Assembly (NCBI RefSeq): GCF_004770745.1
Contig: NZ_RQGD01000009.1
Location: forward strand, 1 to 64,000
Direction: 5' to 3'
DNA: 64,000 nt
Source of the DNA: Leptospira ognonensis
Lineage (GTDB): Bacteria; Spirochaetota; Leptospiria; Leptospirales; Leptospiraceae
The notes under the pieces are model-generated. The model had not been told where the DNA came from, ran no database searches, and saw nothing but the letters and a program-made list of their open reading frames with translations. The translations under genes were made by a program, and so were the position numbers. Below are positions 25,634 to 34,977 of the stretch, piece by piece (the stretch's first letter is position 1; the number at the start of each line of letters is the position of its first letter).

Positions 25634-27985
25634 TTAAGCAATCAAGTCACTCATTTTGAGCACCTTTAGTTGTGCTTTAAACTTAGCCTCAATCTCCTGC
25701 AATTCTAAGACTGTTTTATCAGATGTTTTACCTAGTTCCGTTGGTGCACCAAAGGAAGATTTTGACGTTTTTTCATAAATTTCCAGTAGGGTGACTTGAT
25801 CCTTTAATTTAAACGGTGATATATTCCCCTTTTCAGAAACGGAGATTAAGTCTGCAGACTCCAGGTTTGTCTGGATTTGGTTGATATCTTTTTCTGGGAT
25901 CAATAATTTTTCCTTAATTTCCCCAACAGTAATTAGCTTTCCATTTTTAATCTGGCTTTCATACACCGTCGATAGAAACTGAATCGTATAATAAAATTCA
26001 TGTTTCACGTAACTATCAATATCTTCAAACGGGTGGCGCGGCAGAAGGTATCTATCTGGAAATTGTAAAGTTGCTGTGACTTCGGCTCCAAATAAGACGA
26101 TCGCTCCAACTGAGTAGATCGTTAACAAAAAGATCGGAATGGCCGCGAGTGCTTTGTAGATGATCATCGTTTTTTCAGTGAAGGAAGTTAGATAAATATT
26201 TAAAAATCCCCAGAAAAAAAGAATAAGAATAACTCCTGTTATGGCAGATCCAATCACGGCAGCTCGAACTGGAACTTTAGTGTTCGGTATAATGGTGTAG
26301 AGTAAAACGAAAAAGATCCAAACTGATAATAGGGGCAGTATTAAATGTAAAATCATATAGAGAGAAATGATTTTTAGTCCACCTTGGTATTTTTTCCAGG
26401 TAGGCTTGCCTTGCTCATCATTTTCGATCCGGATGACTTTATTGTACTCACCGACTCCCAATATACCTAACATATCAGAGTTTAATTTATTTACAGTACC
26501 CTCTTCTTTATGCTCTAGATCTTGGGTTTCAGGAATGTCGCTAGTTGAGCCTACGCCAGTTAAGGATTGGCTAGGATTTAAATGAATCAAATCTAAAATG
26601 GCTCCACCTCTGGGTTTGTAAGTGATAGACCAGGTTTCTCCTTCGTCTTCGGAAAGAAGGATCTCACCTAATCCATTTAGCACGAAAAGATCAAAATCTT
26701 GTTTTTTGGGTGATAAGAATGCCCAAACTTTTTCGTAAGAGAATTTTTTATGGCTGATATCTTTCCAAGAAACCCCTCCATCTTTTGAAATAAAGATGGA
26801 ACCGTTATCCCCAACAATAAAACCTAAATTCTCAGAGAGGAAATAGATATCATTTAAGGCTTTCGTAGAAATGACCTGGTAATTAAAATTTACTCCTCCA
26901 TCTTTCGTTTTCCACAATCTTCCTTCTCGATCTAAAATAAAACCTACTTTTTCACCGAAAAAACGTACTTTAATGGGAGTTATACCTTTTTCGCTAAATC
27001 GTTTCATCTCAAAGAGGGGTTTACCAAGTTCATATTTTAATGTTCGCGTATCAGTGGTTAGGATAAAGACAGTAGAGTCATTTGATACACCGAAGTCAGT
27101 AACCGAGATATTTTTTAGACTATGTACTTTCCATGAATTCCCTTCATCGTTTGAATGGAGTAGAGTGCCTTCTTCTGAAATGGCAAAGAGAGTTTCCCCA
27201 TTGGCACGGATACGGAAAAAGTTTTCTTTAGAAATATTTGGATTTTTACACGTGCCTGTTTCTACAATCGTCAGATCGACACAAAGCATATTCTCAAAGT
27301 CGATCGATTCTTTGGGAATGAATTTTACCTTCGATTTGAGATCGGTGAGAATTCCAATGTTTCCATTTTCACCTGCTACCCAAATTTGACCTGCGCTGGT
27401 TTTGACAATGGATTTCAGATGGGGGATTCGCACGGCATCGATTAACTTATCAGAAATGCCTTTGCCTACGACAAAGAGTAAAGGACCAAACGTGATTAAA
27501 AAGAAGTAAAAAACAAATTTATTGATAAAAGTTCTATGGAGATCGATTTTCCATATGGAGTGAAACGTTTTTTCAAGCGATCTCAAAACTGCTGTCGCAG
27601 AAAAAATAAATACGATAAAACCCACGCCACCGATTTGGGAGGCAGTATTTATGATATCACTCAAGGTTTCCCAATACGGAGTGATATCGAATTGGATGTT
27701 GTTTTTTAAGAGAAAACTGTTTACCTCTTGGTAAATCTCATCCTGTCTACCTTGTATACCAGATGCAACTGTTAACAAGGCAAAGGCTACCGTTAGAGTA
27801 GGAACTAGAGTTACTATGGTCGTGTATGCAAGCCCAGAAGCTTTCATCAGGCAATCATCTGCATTAAATCTATGGATAGAAACAAGGAGGACGCGCAGGG
27901 CTAAAATCAATTTTCGTTTCCAGCCAGGAGATTCTGGGATTTGTGTGAGTCTGATCATAAGGGAATTGTTGGTTTCTGAGATCAT
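25634..27985 (-). CDS. YihY/UPF0761-type membrane protein with inserted beta-propeller
   Basis: A 783-residue protein. Residues ~30-185 form the first half of a YihY/BrkB-family bundle (SGLAYTTIVTLVPTLTVAFA, helices near 55, 115 and 165). Residues ~190-510 are an inserted Ycf48/BNR-like propeller with repeats such as LLHSNDEGNSWKVH, LWKTKDGGVNFNYQ, IFISKDGGVSWKDI and ILLSEDEGETWSIT. The YihY helices resume at ~535-640 and a winged-helix-like tail follows. The insert would sit in an extracytoplasmic loop. Function is unknown even for plain YihY proteins. Too long for the family without the insert. Confidence 0.88.
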   Translation of the reverse strand: MISETNNSLMIRLTQIPESPGWKRKLILALRVLLVSIHRFNADDCLMKASGLAYTTIVTLVPTLTVAFALLTVASGIQGRQDEIYQEVNSFLLKNNIQFDITPYWETLSDIINTASQIGGVGFIVFIFSATAVLRSLEKTFHSIWKIDLHRTFINKFVFYFFLITFGPLLFVVGKGISDKLIDAVRIPHLKSIVKTSAGQIWVAGENGNIGILTDLKSKVKFIPKESIDFENMLCVDLTIVETGTCKNPNISKENFFRIRANGETLFAISEEGTLLHSNDEGNSWKVHSLKNISVTDFGVSNDSTVFILTTDTRTLKYELGKPLFEMKRFSEKGITPIKVRFFGEKVGFILDREGRLWKTKDGGVNFNYQVISTKALNDIYFLSENLGFIVGDNGSIFISKDGGVSWKDISHKKFSYEKVWAFLSPKKQDFDLFVLNGLGEILLSEDEGETWSITYKPRGGAILDLIHLNPSQSLTGVGSTSDIPETQDLEHKEEGTVNKLNSDMLGILGVGEYNKVIRIENDEQGKPTWKKYQGGLKIISLYMILHLILPLLSVWIFFVLLYTIIPNTKVPVRAAVIGSAITGVILILFFWGFLNIYLTSFTEKTMIIYKALAAIPIFLLTIYSVGAIVLFGAEVTATLQFPDRYLLPRHPFEDIDSYVKHEFYYTIQFLSTVYESQIKNGKLITVGEIKEKLLIPEKDINQIQTNLESADLISVSEKGNISPFKLKDQVTLLEIYEKTSKSSFGAPTELGKTSDKTVLELQEIEAKFKAQLKVLKMSDLIA

Positions 27986-27991
27986 AAATAC

Positions 27992-28876
27992 CTACCTAGA
28001 TTTAAAAGCATATAGAACATAACTTGATGTTAGCGGAAAACCGGCTTTCGAGAGCTTAGATTTAAAATGATAATAGGAGATTCGAAACCAGTGTCTATAA
28101 TCATACCAATGTTTGAAATTTCCTCTGGACTTTCTTAGTTTTGAGAGTAAAGAAAAGTCCACACCAAAGTAGCAAATAAATCTATTAAATCCGAGCGGGG
28201 TCAATATCTTTTTTAAAACGGAATCAGAATAGTAATACACGTGCCCTGGCATATAATAATGGTATTTTTCTCTTTCCTCTTTTGCCTGCCAACCTTCAAA
28301 ATTTGCAGTCTGGAGAAGGAGGAGCCCACCTGGTTTAAGAATTCTTCCCAATTCAGAAAAGATGATTTTTGGATTTTCTAAGTGTTCTATGACTTCGACA
28401 AGTGTAATGACATCAAAAGAAGCATCTGGGAAGTGCGCATCTAAGAGAGAGCCCTGAAAGGTTGGAATCTCGTTTTCATTGGCATGTTTGCTTGCATAAC
28501 TCGAAATTTCGACACCTTGGACAGCAAAACCTTTTTCTTTTGCTGATTTTAAGAATCCACCGAATGAGGATCCTACATCAAGTAACTTTCCGCTAGAAAT
28601 GTATTTTTGAATGTTATCTAGGCGTGCATTCCATACATAACGATGAAACGTTTCTGTTTCCCTTTCATCTATATAAGTATATTCTGCTTTTCCTTTATAG
28701 TAGTCTGCATCATACAGGTTAGTTTGGTTTTGGCGCGGATACTGAGATTGTAAACCGCAAGTTTTACATTCATAAATGGAAATACCCTTGTAGATACCTT
28801 GTGATGTATATAGGAATTGCCAGTCGCATTCGGGAGGATCCGAATTGAGAGGACACTCACGTCTAAGTTGGTCCAT
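27992..28876 (-). CDS. SAM-dependent methyltransferase with N-terminal Cys cluster
   Basis: A 294-residue class I methyltransferase. The N-terminus has four cysteines (REC, PEC, YECKTCG) that could bind zinc. The SAM site is visible as GKLLDVGSSFGGFLKSAKEKG near residue 97, VQGVEIS, and the post-motif FDVITLVEVIEHLENP. The ATG at 28876 follows the upstream methyltransferase stop by four bases; the frame is open further up but overlaps that gene. The pattern is common in polysaccharide- or small-molecule-modifying methyltransferases. Last gene of a four-gene operon. Confidence 0.88.
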   Translation of the reverse strand: MDQLRRECPLNSDPPECDWQFLYTSQGIYKGISIYECKTCGLQSQYPRQNQTNLYDADYYKGKAEYTYIDERETETFHRYVWNARLDNIQKYISSGKLLDVGSSFGGFLKSAKEKGFAVQGVEISSYASKHANENEIPTFQGSLLDAHFPDASFDVITLVEVIEHLENPKIIFSELGRILKPGGLLLLQTANFEGWQAKEEREKYHYYMPGHVYYYSDSVLKKILTPLGFNRFICYFGVDFSLLSKLRKSRGNFKHWYDYRHWFRISYYHFKSKLSKAGFPLTSSYVLYAFKSR

Positions 28877-28880
28877 CGGT

Positions 28881-29492
28881 TTATGTTTTTTTAGCGAGAA
28901 AGAACCAGTGACAGATCCTTTCCTCAAGAGACCCCAGCGGAGTCCGTTCCGTATATCCGATTTGGACATCGGAAAAAACTCGCAAGAGATCTTGTAACTC
29001 TTCCAGAGAGTAAGTCTCTGCATACCCACCTTTTAGGTCACTTAAGTTCATCTGGCCTGCTTGAATGCCAAGGTGTGTGTCCCGATCTGCTCGGATCGAT
29101 CCAAGCAAATATCCACCAGGTGCGATTGCCTGGTGAAGTTCTACGACAATGGAACGGGCGATATCCCTTTCATTATAATGAAATACTCCCCAAGAGACAA
29201 TGAGTCCAAAGTGGTTTTTGGGAAAAGAATAGGGCAATTCGTTGGTCAAGTAAATGGGAATATTCAAATCTAACGTCTGCAATTGGCTCACCGATTCGGA
29301 GGAAGAATCAGATGCCGAAACTGCAAAGCCTCGTTCTATCAATAATTGGATATGGCGGCCGCTCCCGCTTCCAAAATCCAGAGAGCGATTGTTTGGCGGC
29401 GAAATTCGAGAAAGCAACCGAACTAAATTTTCATCGGGATACTGTAATTTTGATTTTTCTTTTTTGTAATGGGAATCCCAGACATTGGACAT
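28881..29492 (-). CDS. class I SAM-dependent methyltransferase
   Basis: A 203-residue methyltransferase with SLDFGSGSGRHIQLLIERG near residue 38 (SAM motif I), VSASDSS, and FGLIVSWGVFHYN at motif II. No membrane or export signal. It sits five bases downstream of the ATP-grasp gene and four upstream of the second methyltransferase, so the three are almost certainly co-translated. The substrate cannot be named. Confidence 0.88.
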   Translation of the reverse strand: MSNVWDSHYKKEKSKLQYPDENLVRLLSRISPPNNRSLDFGSGSGRHIQLLIERGFAVSASDSSSESVSQLQTLDLNIPIYLTNELPYSFPKNHFGLIVSWGVFHYNERDIARSIVVELHQAIAPGGYLLGSIRADRDTHLGIQAGQMNLSDLKGGYAETYSLEELQDLLRVFSDVQIGYTERTPLGSLEERICHWFFLAKKT

Positions 29493-29497
29493 ACGTT

Positions 29498-30694
29498 TTA
29501 GGATGGAAGTCTCTCGAGTAGAGAAACAATCCAGTCCTCCCTGGATATCTTTGAGGTGGTAGAGATACCATAGACGAAAGTCCTTCTGGCATTTCCTTCT
29601 CTTCCAACTAAGTTGGTTCCAACCGGTAACAGTTCTTCATTAAAAAAGAGAGTTTCGTTTGGTAGTAGTGTAAACTGGGTATGTTCAGTTACCACCTTTT
29701 CTCTGTCAGATGGAAGGGCAAATAGAATTGCACTCATTTTACCAGGAATCGTCTCTTTCAAGAGGAATTTGGGTTTTGGTTTGTCGCCGATGTAAAGAGA
29801 AAGAAGATCAGGGAAATATGGATAGGAATATAATTCTTTTAGAAGCGAGTCTGCTAAGTATTCACCTCCAACTTCAGGCGATGCTTCCAGTAGATAACAT
29901 TCGCCGCGTTCATTGATTTTAAACTCAGCAACAAAAGGGCCATTTTCTAAACCCGAAGCATGAACTACTGCCTGGCAAATCATTTTGATTTCCCCAGTCA
30001 TTTCGAGGTTTGCCGATGGAACGATGTGAATTCTTTCGATAAAAGGTGGTTCTGTCGTGGTGATCTTGTCTGAGACGGAAATGATATGAAATTTTTTCGA
30101 AATCACCATGCCAAGGACCGTCACTTCTTTTCCCTCTATCACAGGTTCAACGATCCATGAATCAAGTTTTAACCCTTTGGACCATTTTTTCCAATCCGCT
30201 TCGTCTTTGATGATCCGAATCCCTTTTTTTGCATAACCGGCAGCTGGTTTCACAAGCACAGGAAACGGAAGGGATTTTTTAGTTTTTGATTTTTCAGACG
30301 GAAGGTTGAGAATCCCTGGTACAAGGATTCCATGTTTCTCTAACATCTGTTTCATTTTCTTTTTGTTAGAGAAAAGGGCAATGGAAGCAGCCGAATTTCC
30401 GACTAGTTTATACTTTTCTGCTAGATAGGCGGCAGAATGAACAGCACTGCCAAACGACCGTGAGCCAACACCCTTAAGGATGTGGGTATAAGGAACTCGG
30501 CTCATCGCATGCAATATCTTTCGGTATTCACTGGTCGATTCGAGAATGCGGATGTCACTATCCTTAAACCCGGGTGCACTCGAGTTCTTATCCACAGAGA
30601 TTACATGTAATCCTCGTGCTTTCGCCGCCTGGATCAATGGGAGTTGGTTTTTGCCTGCTCCGATCGAAAGAAAGCACCCTTCTACAGATTTCAT
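29498..30694 (-). CDS. ATP-grasp domain protein
   Basis: A 398-residue ATP-grasp enzyme of the carbamoyl-phosphate-synthase/biotin-carboxylase-like fold. A Rossmann-like N-domain (GCFLSIGAGKNQLPLIQAAKARGLHVI without a clear NAD motif) is followed by the ATP-grasp core: FPVLVKPAAGYAKKGI, WIVEPVIEGKEVTVLGMV and the metal-binding ERGECYLLEASPEVGGEYLADS. Such enzymes ligate a carboxylate to an amine or thiol via an acyl-phosphate. It starts at the base after the RRM gene stop and precedes two methyltransferases. Product unknown. Confidence 0.9.
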   Translation of the reverse strand: MKSVEGCFLSIGAGKNQLPLIQAAKARGLHVISVDKNSSAPGFKDSDIRILESTSEYRKILHAMSRVPYTHILKGVGSRSFGSAVHSAAYLAEKYKLVGNSAASIALFSNKKKMKQMLEKHGILVPGILNLPSEKSKTKKSLPFPVLVKPAAGYAKKGIRIIKDEADWKKWSKGLKLDSWIVEPVIEGKEVTVLGMVISKKFHIISVSDKITTTEPPFIERIHIVPSANLEMTGEIKMICQAVVHASGLENGPFVAEFKINERGECYLLEASPEVGGEYLADSLLKELYSYPYFPDLLSLYIGDKPKPKFLLKETIPGKMSAILFALPSDREKVVTEHTQFTLLPNETLFFNEELLPVGTNLVGREGNARRTFVYGISTTSKISREDWIVSLLERLPS

Positions 30695-31063
30695 CTAGGA
30701 GCCGCGCTGTCCGCCTCGTCTCTGTACGCCAGTGCTTGCCCCAGACGTAGAGGGAGCCTTACCAAATGGACTTTTCTGGTTCATAGGCGACGACTTAGCC
30801 GTGTTTGCATTAGAATGTTGGTTTGCGAGATCTTCTTGTTTTACGAGAACGATTTTTTTGCCTTCAATCTCTTTCCCATTAATGGCTTCGATCGCTTTGA
30901 GTGCGGATGCCTCATCCATTTCGGCACTTCCAAATCCGAGAGATACCTTCGTGATTTTATCACGTTTGATGGTCACGGAACTAACCGTTCCAAAAGGAGA
31001 GAGCAAGGCCTTAAGCTGGTCTTCTGTTTGTGTTTGCGGTAGATTGCCTATAGATATCTTCAT
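30695..31063 (-). CDS. RRM-domain RNA-binding protein
   Basis: A 122-residue protein. Residues 1-75 form one RNA-recognition motif with RNP2 ISIGNL and RNP1 SLGFGSAEM; the usual aromatic of RNP1 is partly retained. The C-terminal ~45 residues are low-complexity, rich in Ser, Asn, Gly and Arg (GVQRRGGQRGS), like RNA-binding tails. It heads the operon with the ATP-grasp gene and is divergent from flgF. Bacterial RRM proteins are often cold-induced. Confidence 0.9.
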   Translation of the reverse strand: MKISIGNLPQTQTEDQLKALLSPFGTVSSVTIKRDKITKVSLGFGSAEMDEASALKAIEAINGKEIEGKKIVLVKQEDLANQHSNANTAKSSPMNQKSPFGKAPSTSGASTGVQRRGGQRGS

Positions 31064-31177
31064 AGATAGAATATCGTCCGTTTTACAAAAAAAAACTTCA
31101 ACTCTTTTTTGACTATGTCACATTTTCTATATTGGAATTTCCTTTCTTTGCCGAAAGGAAATGTAGGGGAACTGCAT

Positions 31178-32038
31178 ATGATACGAGGACTTTATACTGG
31201 CGCAAATGGAATGATCTCACAACAGGTTCGAATGGATGTCATTGCCAATAACTTAGCAAACGTCGATAAGACTGCCTTTAAAAGAGATACCACTGTCTTC
31301 AAGACATTCCCAGAAATGCTCTTACATAGATTCTCGGAAGATGGCATTGGCAAAACTCCGATGGGATCATTTGATACGGCTCCTGTTGTCGGTAAACTCG
31401 GGTTTGGTGCCGAGGTAAATGAAGTATACACTCGTTTTGAGCAAGGGTCTGTAAAAAAAACGGACAATCATTTTGATATGATGATCCAGGATCAGCCAGG
31501 TAGTGAAAATCCAGCATTTTTTACAGTGCTTACCAACAGAGGGGAGCGATTGACCCGAAGTGGAAATTTTGTTTTAGATAAAAATGGTTTTGTTGTGACG
31601 CCGCAAGGTTTTCCCTTGCTTGGCGAAAAAGGACCTATCCGAGTCAACCAAGGTAATTTCCTTGTCAAAGAAAATGGAGAAGTTTATATCAATGGTCGAA
31701 TTGGAACTGAACCAAAAAATGGAACCAATATCAGTGAAAATAGATACGACGAACCGCAGTTTGTTGATAAGCTTAAGATTCGTACAGTTGAAAACCCTCG
31801 TCATTTAGATAAGGAAGGTGATTCCTTTTATTCCGATACGCCAGAATCTGGTGAACCCACTGCGTTTCCGGAATTGAAATCCCCTCAAATATTACAAGGT
31901 TTTTTAGAAGCCTCCAATGTTTCTGTCGTGACAGAAATGGTAGACATGATTGAAGTCAACAGGGCGTATGAGGCAAATTCAAAAACAATGCAAACACAAG
32001 ATAGTTTACTTGGCCGATTGTTTGAAGTGATTCGTTAA
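31178..32038 (+). CDS. flgF: flagellar hook-basal body protein, FlgF/FlgG type
   Basis: A 286-residue rod protein starting at the ATG at 31178, with AGGGGAA upstream; an earlier in-frame ATG adds a non-conserved leader. It shows [26 protein letters not shown] at the N-terminus and [20 protein letters not shown] at the C-terminus. Similar to, but distinct from, FlgG at 21533. The separate locus and the proximal-rod-like extra length favour FlgF. It is monocistronic by context. Confidence 0.88.
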   Translation: MIRGLYTGANGMISQQVRMDVIANNLANVDKTAFKRDTTVFKTFPEMLLHRFSEDGIGKTPMGSFDTAPVVGKLGFGAEVNEVYTRFEQGSVKKTDNHFDMMIQDQPGSENPAFFTVLTNRGERLTRSGNFVLDKNGFVVTPQGFPLLGEKGPIRVNQGNFLVKENGEVYINGRIGTEPKNGTNISENRYDEPQFVDKLKIRTVENPRHLDKEGDSFYSDTPESGEPTAFPELKSPQILQGFLEASNVSVVTEMVDMIEVNRAYEANSKTMQTQDSLLGRLFEVIR

Positions 32039-32205
32039 TTTGAATATCCAAGATACATTTAGCTGATATCAATCGTCTTATCAGGTGGTCTTTTTTTGAA
32101 GCGAAAGACTAGGTAAAGTTTGGCGCTCTAGTTTGTTCTGTCTTTATATCTAAGTCAAATTCTTGCTTTCGAAAACTTTTCTTAAAGAGTCTTTTTGTAG
32201 TTACA

Positions 32206-32242
32206 AAATATTCTCCAATGAATTTATGGAAGGAGAATATTT
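32206..32242. promoter_or_regulatory. 11-bp inverted repeat upstream of the GNAT gene
   Basis: AAATATTCTCC (32206-32216) and GGAGAATATTT (32232-32242) are perfect inverted repeats 15 bases apart, 18 bases before the GNAT start. Size, symmetry and position fit an operator. A hairpin in the mRNA leader is the alternative. No T-run follows, so it is not a terminator. Confidence 0.5.
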
Positions 32243-32260
32243 GTATATTGAGGAGTATTG

Positions 32261-32719
32261 ATGAACTTAGAACAGATTCACATTGAACAGGCAGGAGTTG
32301 ATAAGCTTGATGCAATGGTTGATTTATTTAATGAGTACCGCATTTTTTACGGAAAGACATCTGACCTAGATGGCTGTCGCAGTTTTTTATTTGATCGGAT
32401 AGTAAACCGTCAATCCATCATCTTCCTTGCAAAAACAATTGACCACAGCTATATTGGCTTTACACAACTCTATCCTATTTTCTCCTCAGTTTCAATGCAA
32501 AGAACTCTTATCCTGAACGATTTGTACGTAAAGGAAAATGCGAGACGGAAGGGAGTCGCAGAGAAATTAATGCAAACGGTGATAGGGTATGGTAAAGCCA
32601 CGGGAAATAAAGGACTCCAATTAGAGACGGCAAAGGAAAATGCCACGGCCCAGGCTTTGTATCAAAAATTTGGTTTTCAAATTGAAGATACTTACCTAAG
32701 CATGCATCTCACTTTTTGA
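32261..32719 (+). CDS. GNAT-family N-acetyltransferase
   Basis: A 152-residue single-domain acetyltransferase using acetyl-CoA. The CoA-binding motif A reads LYVKENARRKGVAEKLMQTV near residue 90, and the C-terminal ENATAQALYQKFGFQIEDTYLSM is typical of the fold. The ATG at 32261 has AGGAG five bases upstream. Flanked by ~220 bp upstream and ~130 bp downstream with no other gene, so it is probably monocistronic. Substrate unknown. Confidence 0.9.
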   Translation: MNLEQIHIEQAGVDKLDAMVDLFNEYRIFYGKTSDLDGCRSFLFDRIVNRQSIIFLAKTIDHSYIGFTQLYPIFSSVSMQRTLILNDLYVKENARRKGVAEKLMQTVIGYGKATGNKGLQLETAKENATAQALYQKFGFQIEDTYLSMHLTF

Positions 32720-32853
32720 ATCATTCCATTTTGTTCTATTTATAATTTGGAAATATTTCTTTCACGAAAAAAAAAGCGCTAGTAAAGCAGAAAATTTATT
32801 TTCGAATCAAACGCATTCCCAAGATAACAAATCAATTGTATATACTTCAGTGA

Positions 32854-34626
32854 ATGACAATCATGCAAAATAAAACTTTGCTTTTAGTGGAAGATGAAAT
32901 GCTCCTTGCAGCCAGCCAAAAAAGAGGTTTGGAAGCGTTTGGATATCAAGTTTTACATGCCCCCACTGGAGAAATCGCCATTCATATGGCTCGGACCATA
33001 CCTGAAATCAATTTGATCCTAATGGACATTGATTTAGGAAATGGCATCGATGGCACGGTTGCGGCAGAAATCATTCTAAAAGAGAACCAGATTCCGATTG
33101 TTTTTCTCTCAAGCCATGTGGAACCAGAAATCGTCGCAAAAACGGAAAAGATCACCTCGTATGGTTACGTTGTGAAACATACAATGAATACGGTTTTGGA
33201 TGCCTCAATCAAAATGGCATTCAAATTATTCGAATCCAAGCGCATGCTCGAGAAGACCACTCAACTGCTCGAATCTACTGGAAAATTGGCAAAAGTGGGA
33301 GGCTGGCAGGTAGATTTAGCGACTATGAAATTGTCTTGGACCTTACAGACATTTGAGATTGCCGAAATGGAGCCACCGATAGAACCTCCTCTCGATGAAG
33401 GCATCAATTTATTTGCACCCATTGCTAGACCTGTCATTACACAAGCATTAGATGAAGCAATCAAAAATGGAACTTCTTATGACTTAGAACTTCCCATCAT
33501 CACAGCAAAGGGTCGAAATGCTTGGGTACAAACCCAAGGTTTTGTCGAAATGAAGCAGGGAAAAGCGGTTAGACTCTTCGGAACATTTCAAGACATTACC
33601 GAACGCAAAACCATCGAATTGGAATTAGACATTGTTCGAAAAAATAGCGAAACCATCATCAATAGTAGCAAAGATACGATGTGGAGCTTAAATCCAGATT
33701 ATTCTCTGATACTCGCCAATTCTATCTTTATCGAAGGTTTTTTGAATACAACGGGTGTTCGACTGAATGCAGGCGATAGTCTTCTCATGCAGGATCTATT
33801 TCCGGCAGAGTATTTGGCATTCTGGAAATCGCAGTATGACAGGGGCTTATCGGGGGAAACGTTTGAAATAGAGATCGAAATTCCAACGCCAGTAGAAGAT
33901 GTTAAGGATATTTTTCTTGTTAGTTTTCGACCTATAGTTTCAGGAGAAAAGACCGTAGGACTCTGTTGTTACGGAAGGAATATTACAGAAAAAAGACAGA
34001 CAGAAGAACGGATAAAGTCGTTGTTACGTGAGAAAGAATTGATTTTACGTGAGGTACATCATAGAATCAAAAACAATTTTGCAATGATTACTTCTTTTCT
34101 TAAATTACAAGCTCTGTCCCTTACGGAAAAAACAGGTAGAGATGCTCTTGAGGATGCGAGTGGTCGTGTGCAAAGTATGGCATTGCTTTATAATAAATTG
34201 TATAAGTCTGATGACTATGGGAAGCTTTCCTTTAAAGACTATTTAGAGCAATTGGTAACCGAAATCCTCTCGAATTTTTACACCCAAGATTTTTTGCACT
34301 CAGAGATAATAGTTGATGATTTTATGCTCGATACGAAAAAAATTCAAATTCTCGGTATCATCACAAATGAAATACTTACGAATATTATGAAATACGCATT
34401 TGTTGGCAGAGATCATGGACAGGTTTCTATATGTGCTGGTTTGAAAAATGGATGGGCCTATTTTGAGGTCAAAGACAATGGGGTTGGCATATCTGAAAGC
34501 GCTTTAAATGGTGGTGACAATACTTTTGGACTGATGCTCATTCGCGAACTTACGGTTCAGCTAAAAGGAACAGTAAGTATCAAAAATGAAAATGGAACGT
34601 CTGTCCAGATCAATTTTCCGCTTTAG
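32854..34626 (+). CDS. hybrid sensor protein: receiver, two PAS, HisKA_2, HATPase
   Basis: A 590-residue cytoplasmic signalling protein. Order: receiver (1-125, phospho-acceptor Asp in LILMDIDLG, Lys in YVVKHTM); PAS fold (~140-255, ending FQDITERKT); second PAS (~265-385, ending GRNITEKRQ); HisKA_2 dimerisation helix with the phosphorylatable His in ILREVHHRIKNNFAMI near residue 403; and HATPase_c (NEILTNIMKYAF, VKDNGVGI, FGLMLIRELTVQLKG). An N-terminal receiver means it is driven by another kinase. The partner regulator is not adjacent. No membrane helix. Confidence 0.93.
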   Translation: MTIMQNKTLLLVEDEMLLAASQKRGLEAFGYQVLHAPTGEIAIHMARTIPEINLILMDIDLGNGIDGTVAAEIILKENQIPIVFLSSHVEPEIVAKTEKITSYGYVVKHTMNTVLDASIKMAFKLFESKRMLEKTTQLLESTGKLAKVGGWQVDLATMKLSWTLQTFEIAEMEPPIEPPLDEGINLFAPIARPVITQALDEAIKNGTSYDLELPIITAKGRNAWVQTQGFVEMKQGKAVRLFGTFQDITERKTIELELDIVRKNSETIINSSKDTMWSLNPDYSLILANSIFIEGFLNTTGVRLNAGDSLLMQDLFPAEYLAFWKSQYDRGLSGETFEIEIEIPTPVEDVKDIFLVSFRPIVSGEKTVGLCCYGRNITEKRQTEERIKSLLREKELILREVHHRIKNNFAMITSFLKLQALSLTEKTGRDALEDASGRVQSMALLYNKLYKSDDYGKLSFKDYLEQLVTEILSNFYTQDFLHSEIIVDDFMLDTKKIQILGIITNEILTNIMKYAFVGRDHGQVSICAGLKNGWAYFEVKDNGVGISESALNGGDNTFGLMLIRELTVQLKGTVSIKNENGTSVQINFPL

Positions 34627-34951
34627 GGTTTTCATTTTTTAACGCTGCTTCTGCCTGTTCGTAATGTTCCTCTTTTAGTTGCGTTTTAATCAAAAGGAGC
34701 GTCGTTGCGATGATTCCTATATCGTCAGTAAAACCAAGTGCAGCAATAAAATCAGGAATGGCATCTATCGGAGAAATAAAATATACGAGTGCCAAGGTTA
34801 TGGACGCTTTTGCTTTGAGTGGGGTTTTTTCATCCAGAAGGCAATAGTACATCGCCACTACATCTTTTAAAAAAGGGATCTTCTCCCCAAATTTTTTTAC
34901 TTTTCCCCAAAAGTTTTCTTTCACAAACGAATCTTTCTCGGCTGGTTCCAT
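34610..34951 (-). CDS. DUF1232 (YkvA-like) membrane protein
   Basis: A 113-residue small protein with the DUF1232 hallmark ALVYFISPIDAIPDFIAALGFTDDIG in one hydrophobic hairpin (residues ~50-85). The N- and C-terminal ends are charged and probably cytoplasmic. Function of the family is not established. Its 3' end overlaps the kinase gene by 17 bases tail to tail, and its start faces a 12-bp inverted repeat shared with the next gene. Confidence 0.88.
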   Translation of the reverse strand: MEPAEKDSFVKENFWGKVKKFGEKIPFLKDVVAMYYCLLDEKTPLKAKASITLALVYFISPIDAIPDFIAALGFTDDIGIIATTLLLIKTQLKEEHYEQAEAALKNENPKAEN

Positions 34952-34977
34952 ATGTAGAAAACTAACATATATTACAG

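Noticed and set aside
31110..31177. TTGACT upstream of flgF as a promoter
   Set aside because: No acceptable -10 at 16-18 base spacing; TATATT lies too close.
32063..32097. CTGATA...TATCAG followed by seven T after flgF
   Set aside because: Six mostly A-T pairs with a ten-base loop and six bases before the T-run are too weak to call a terminator.
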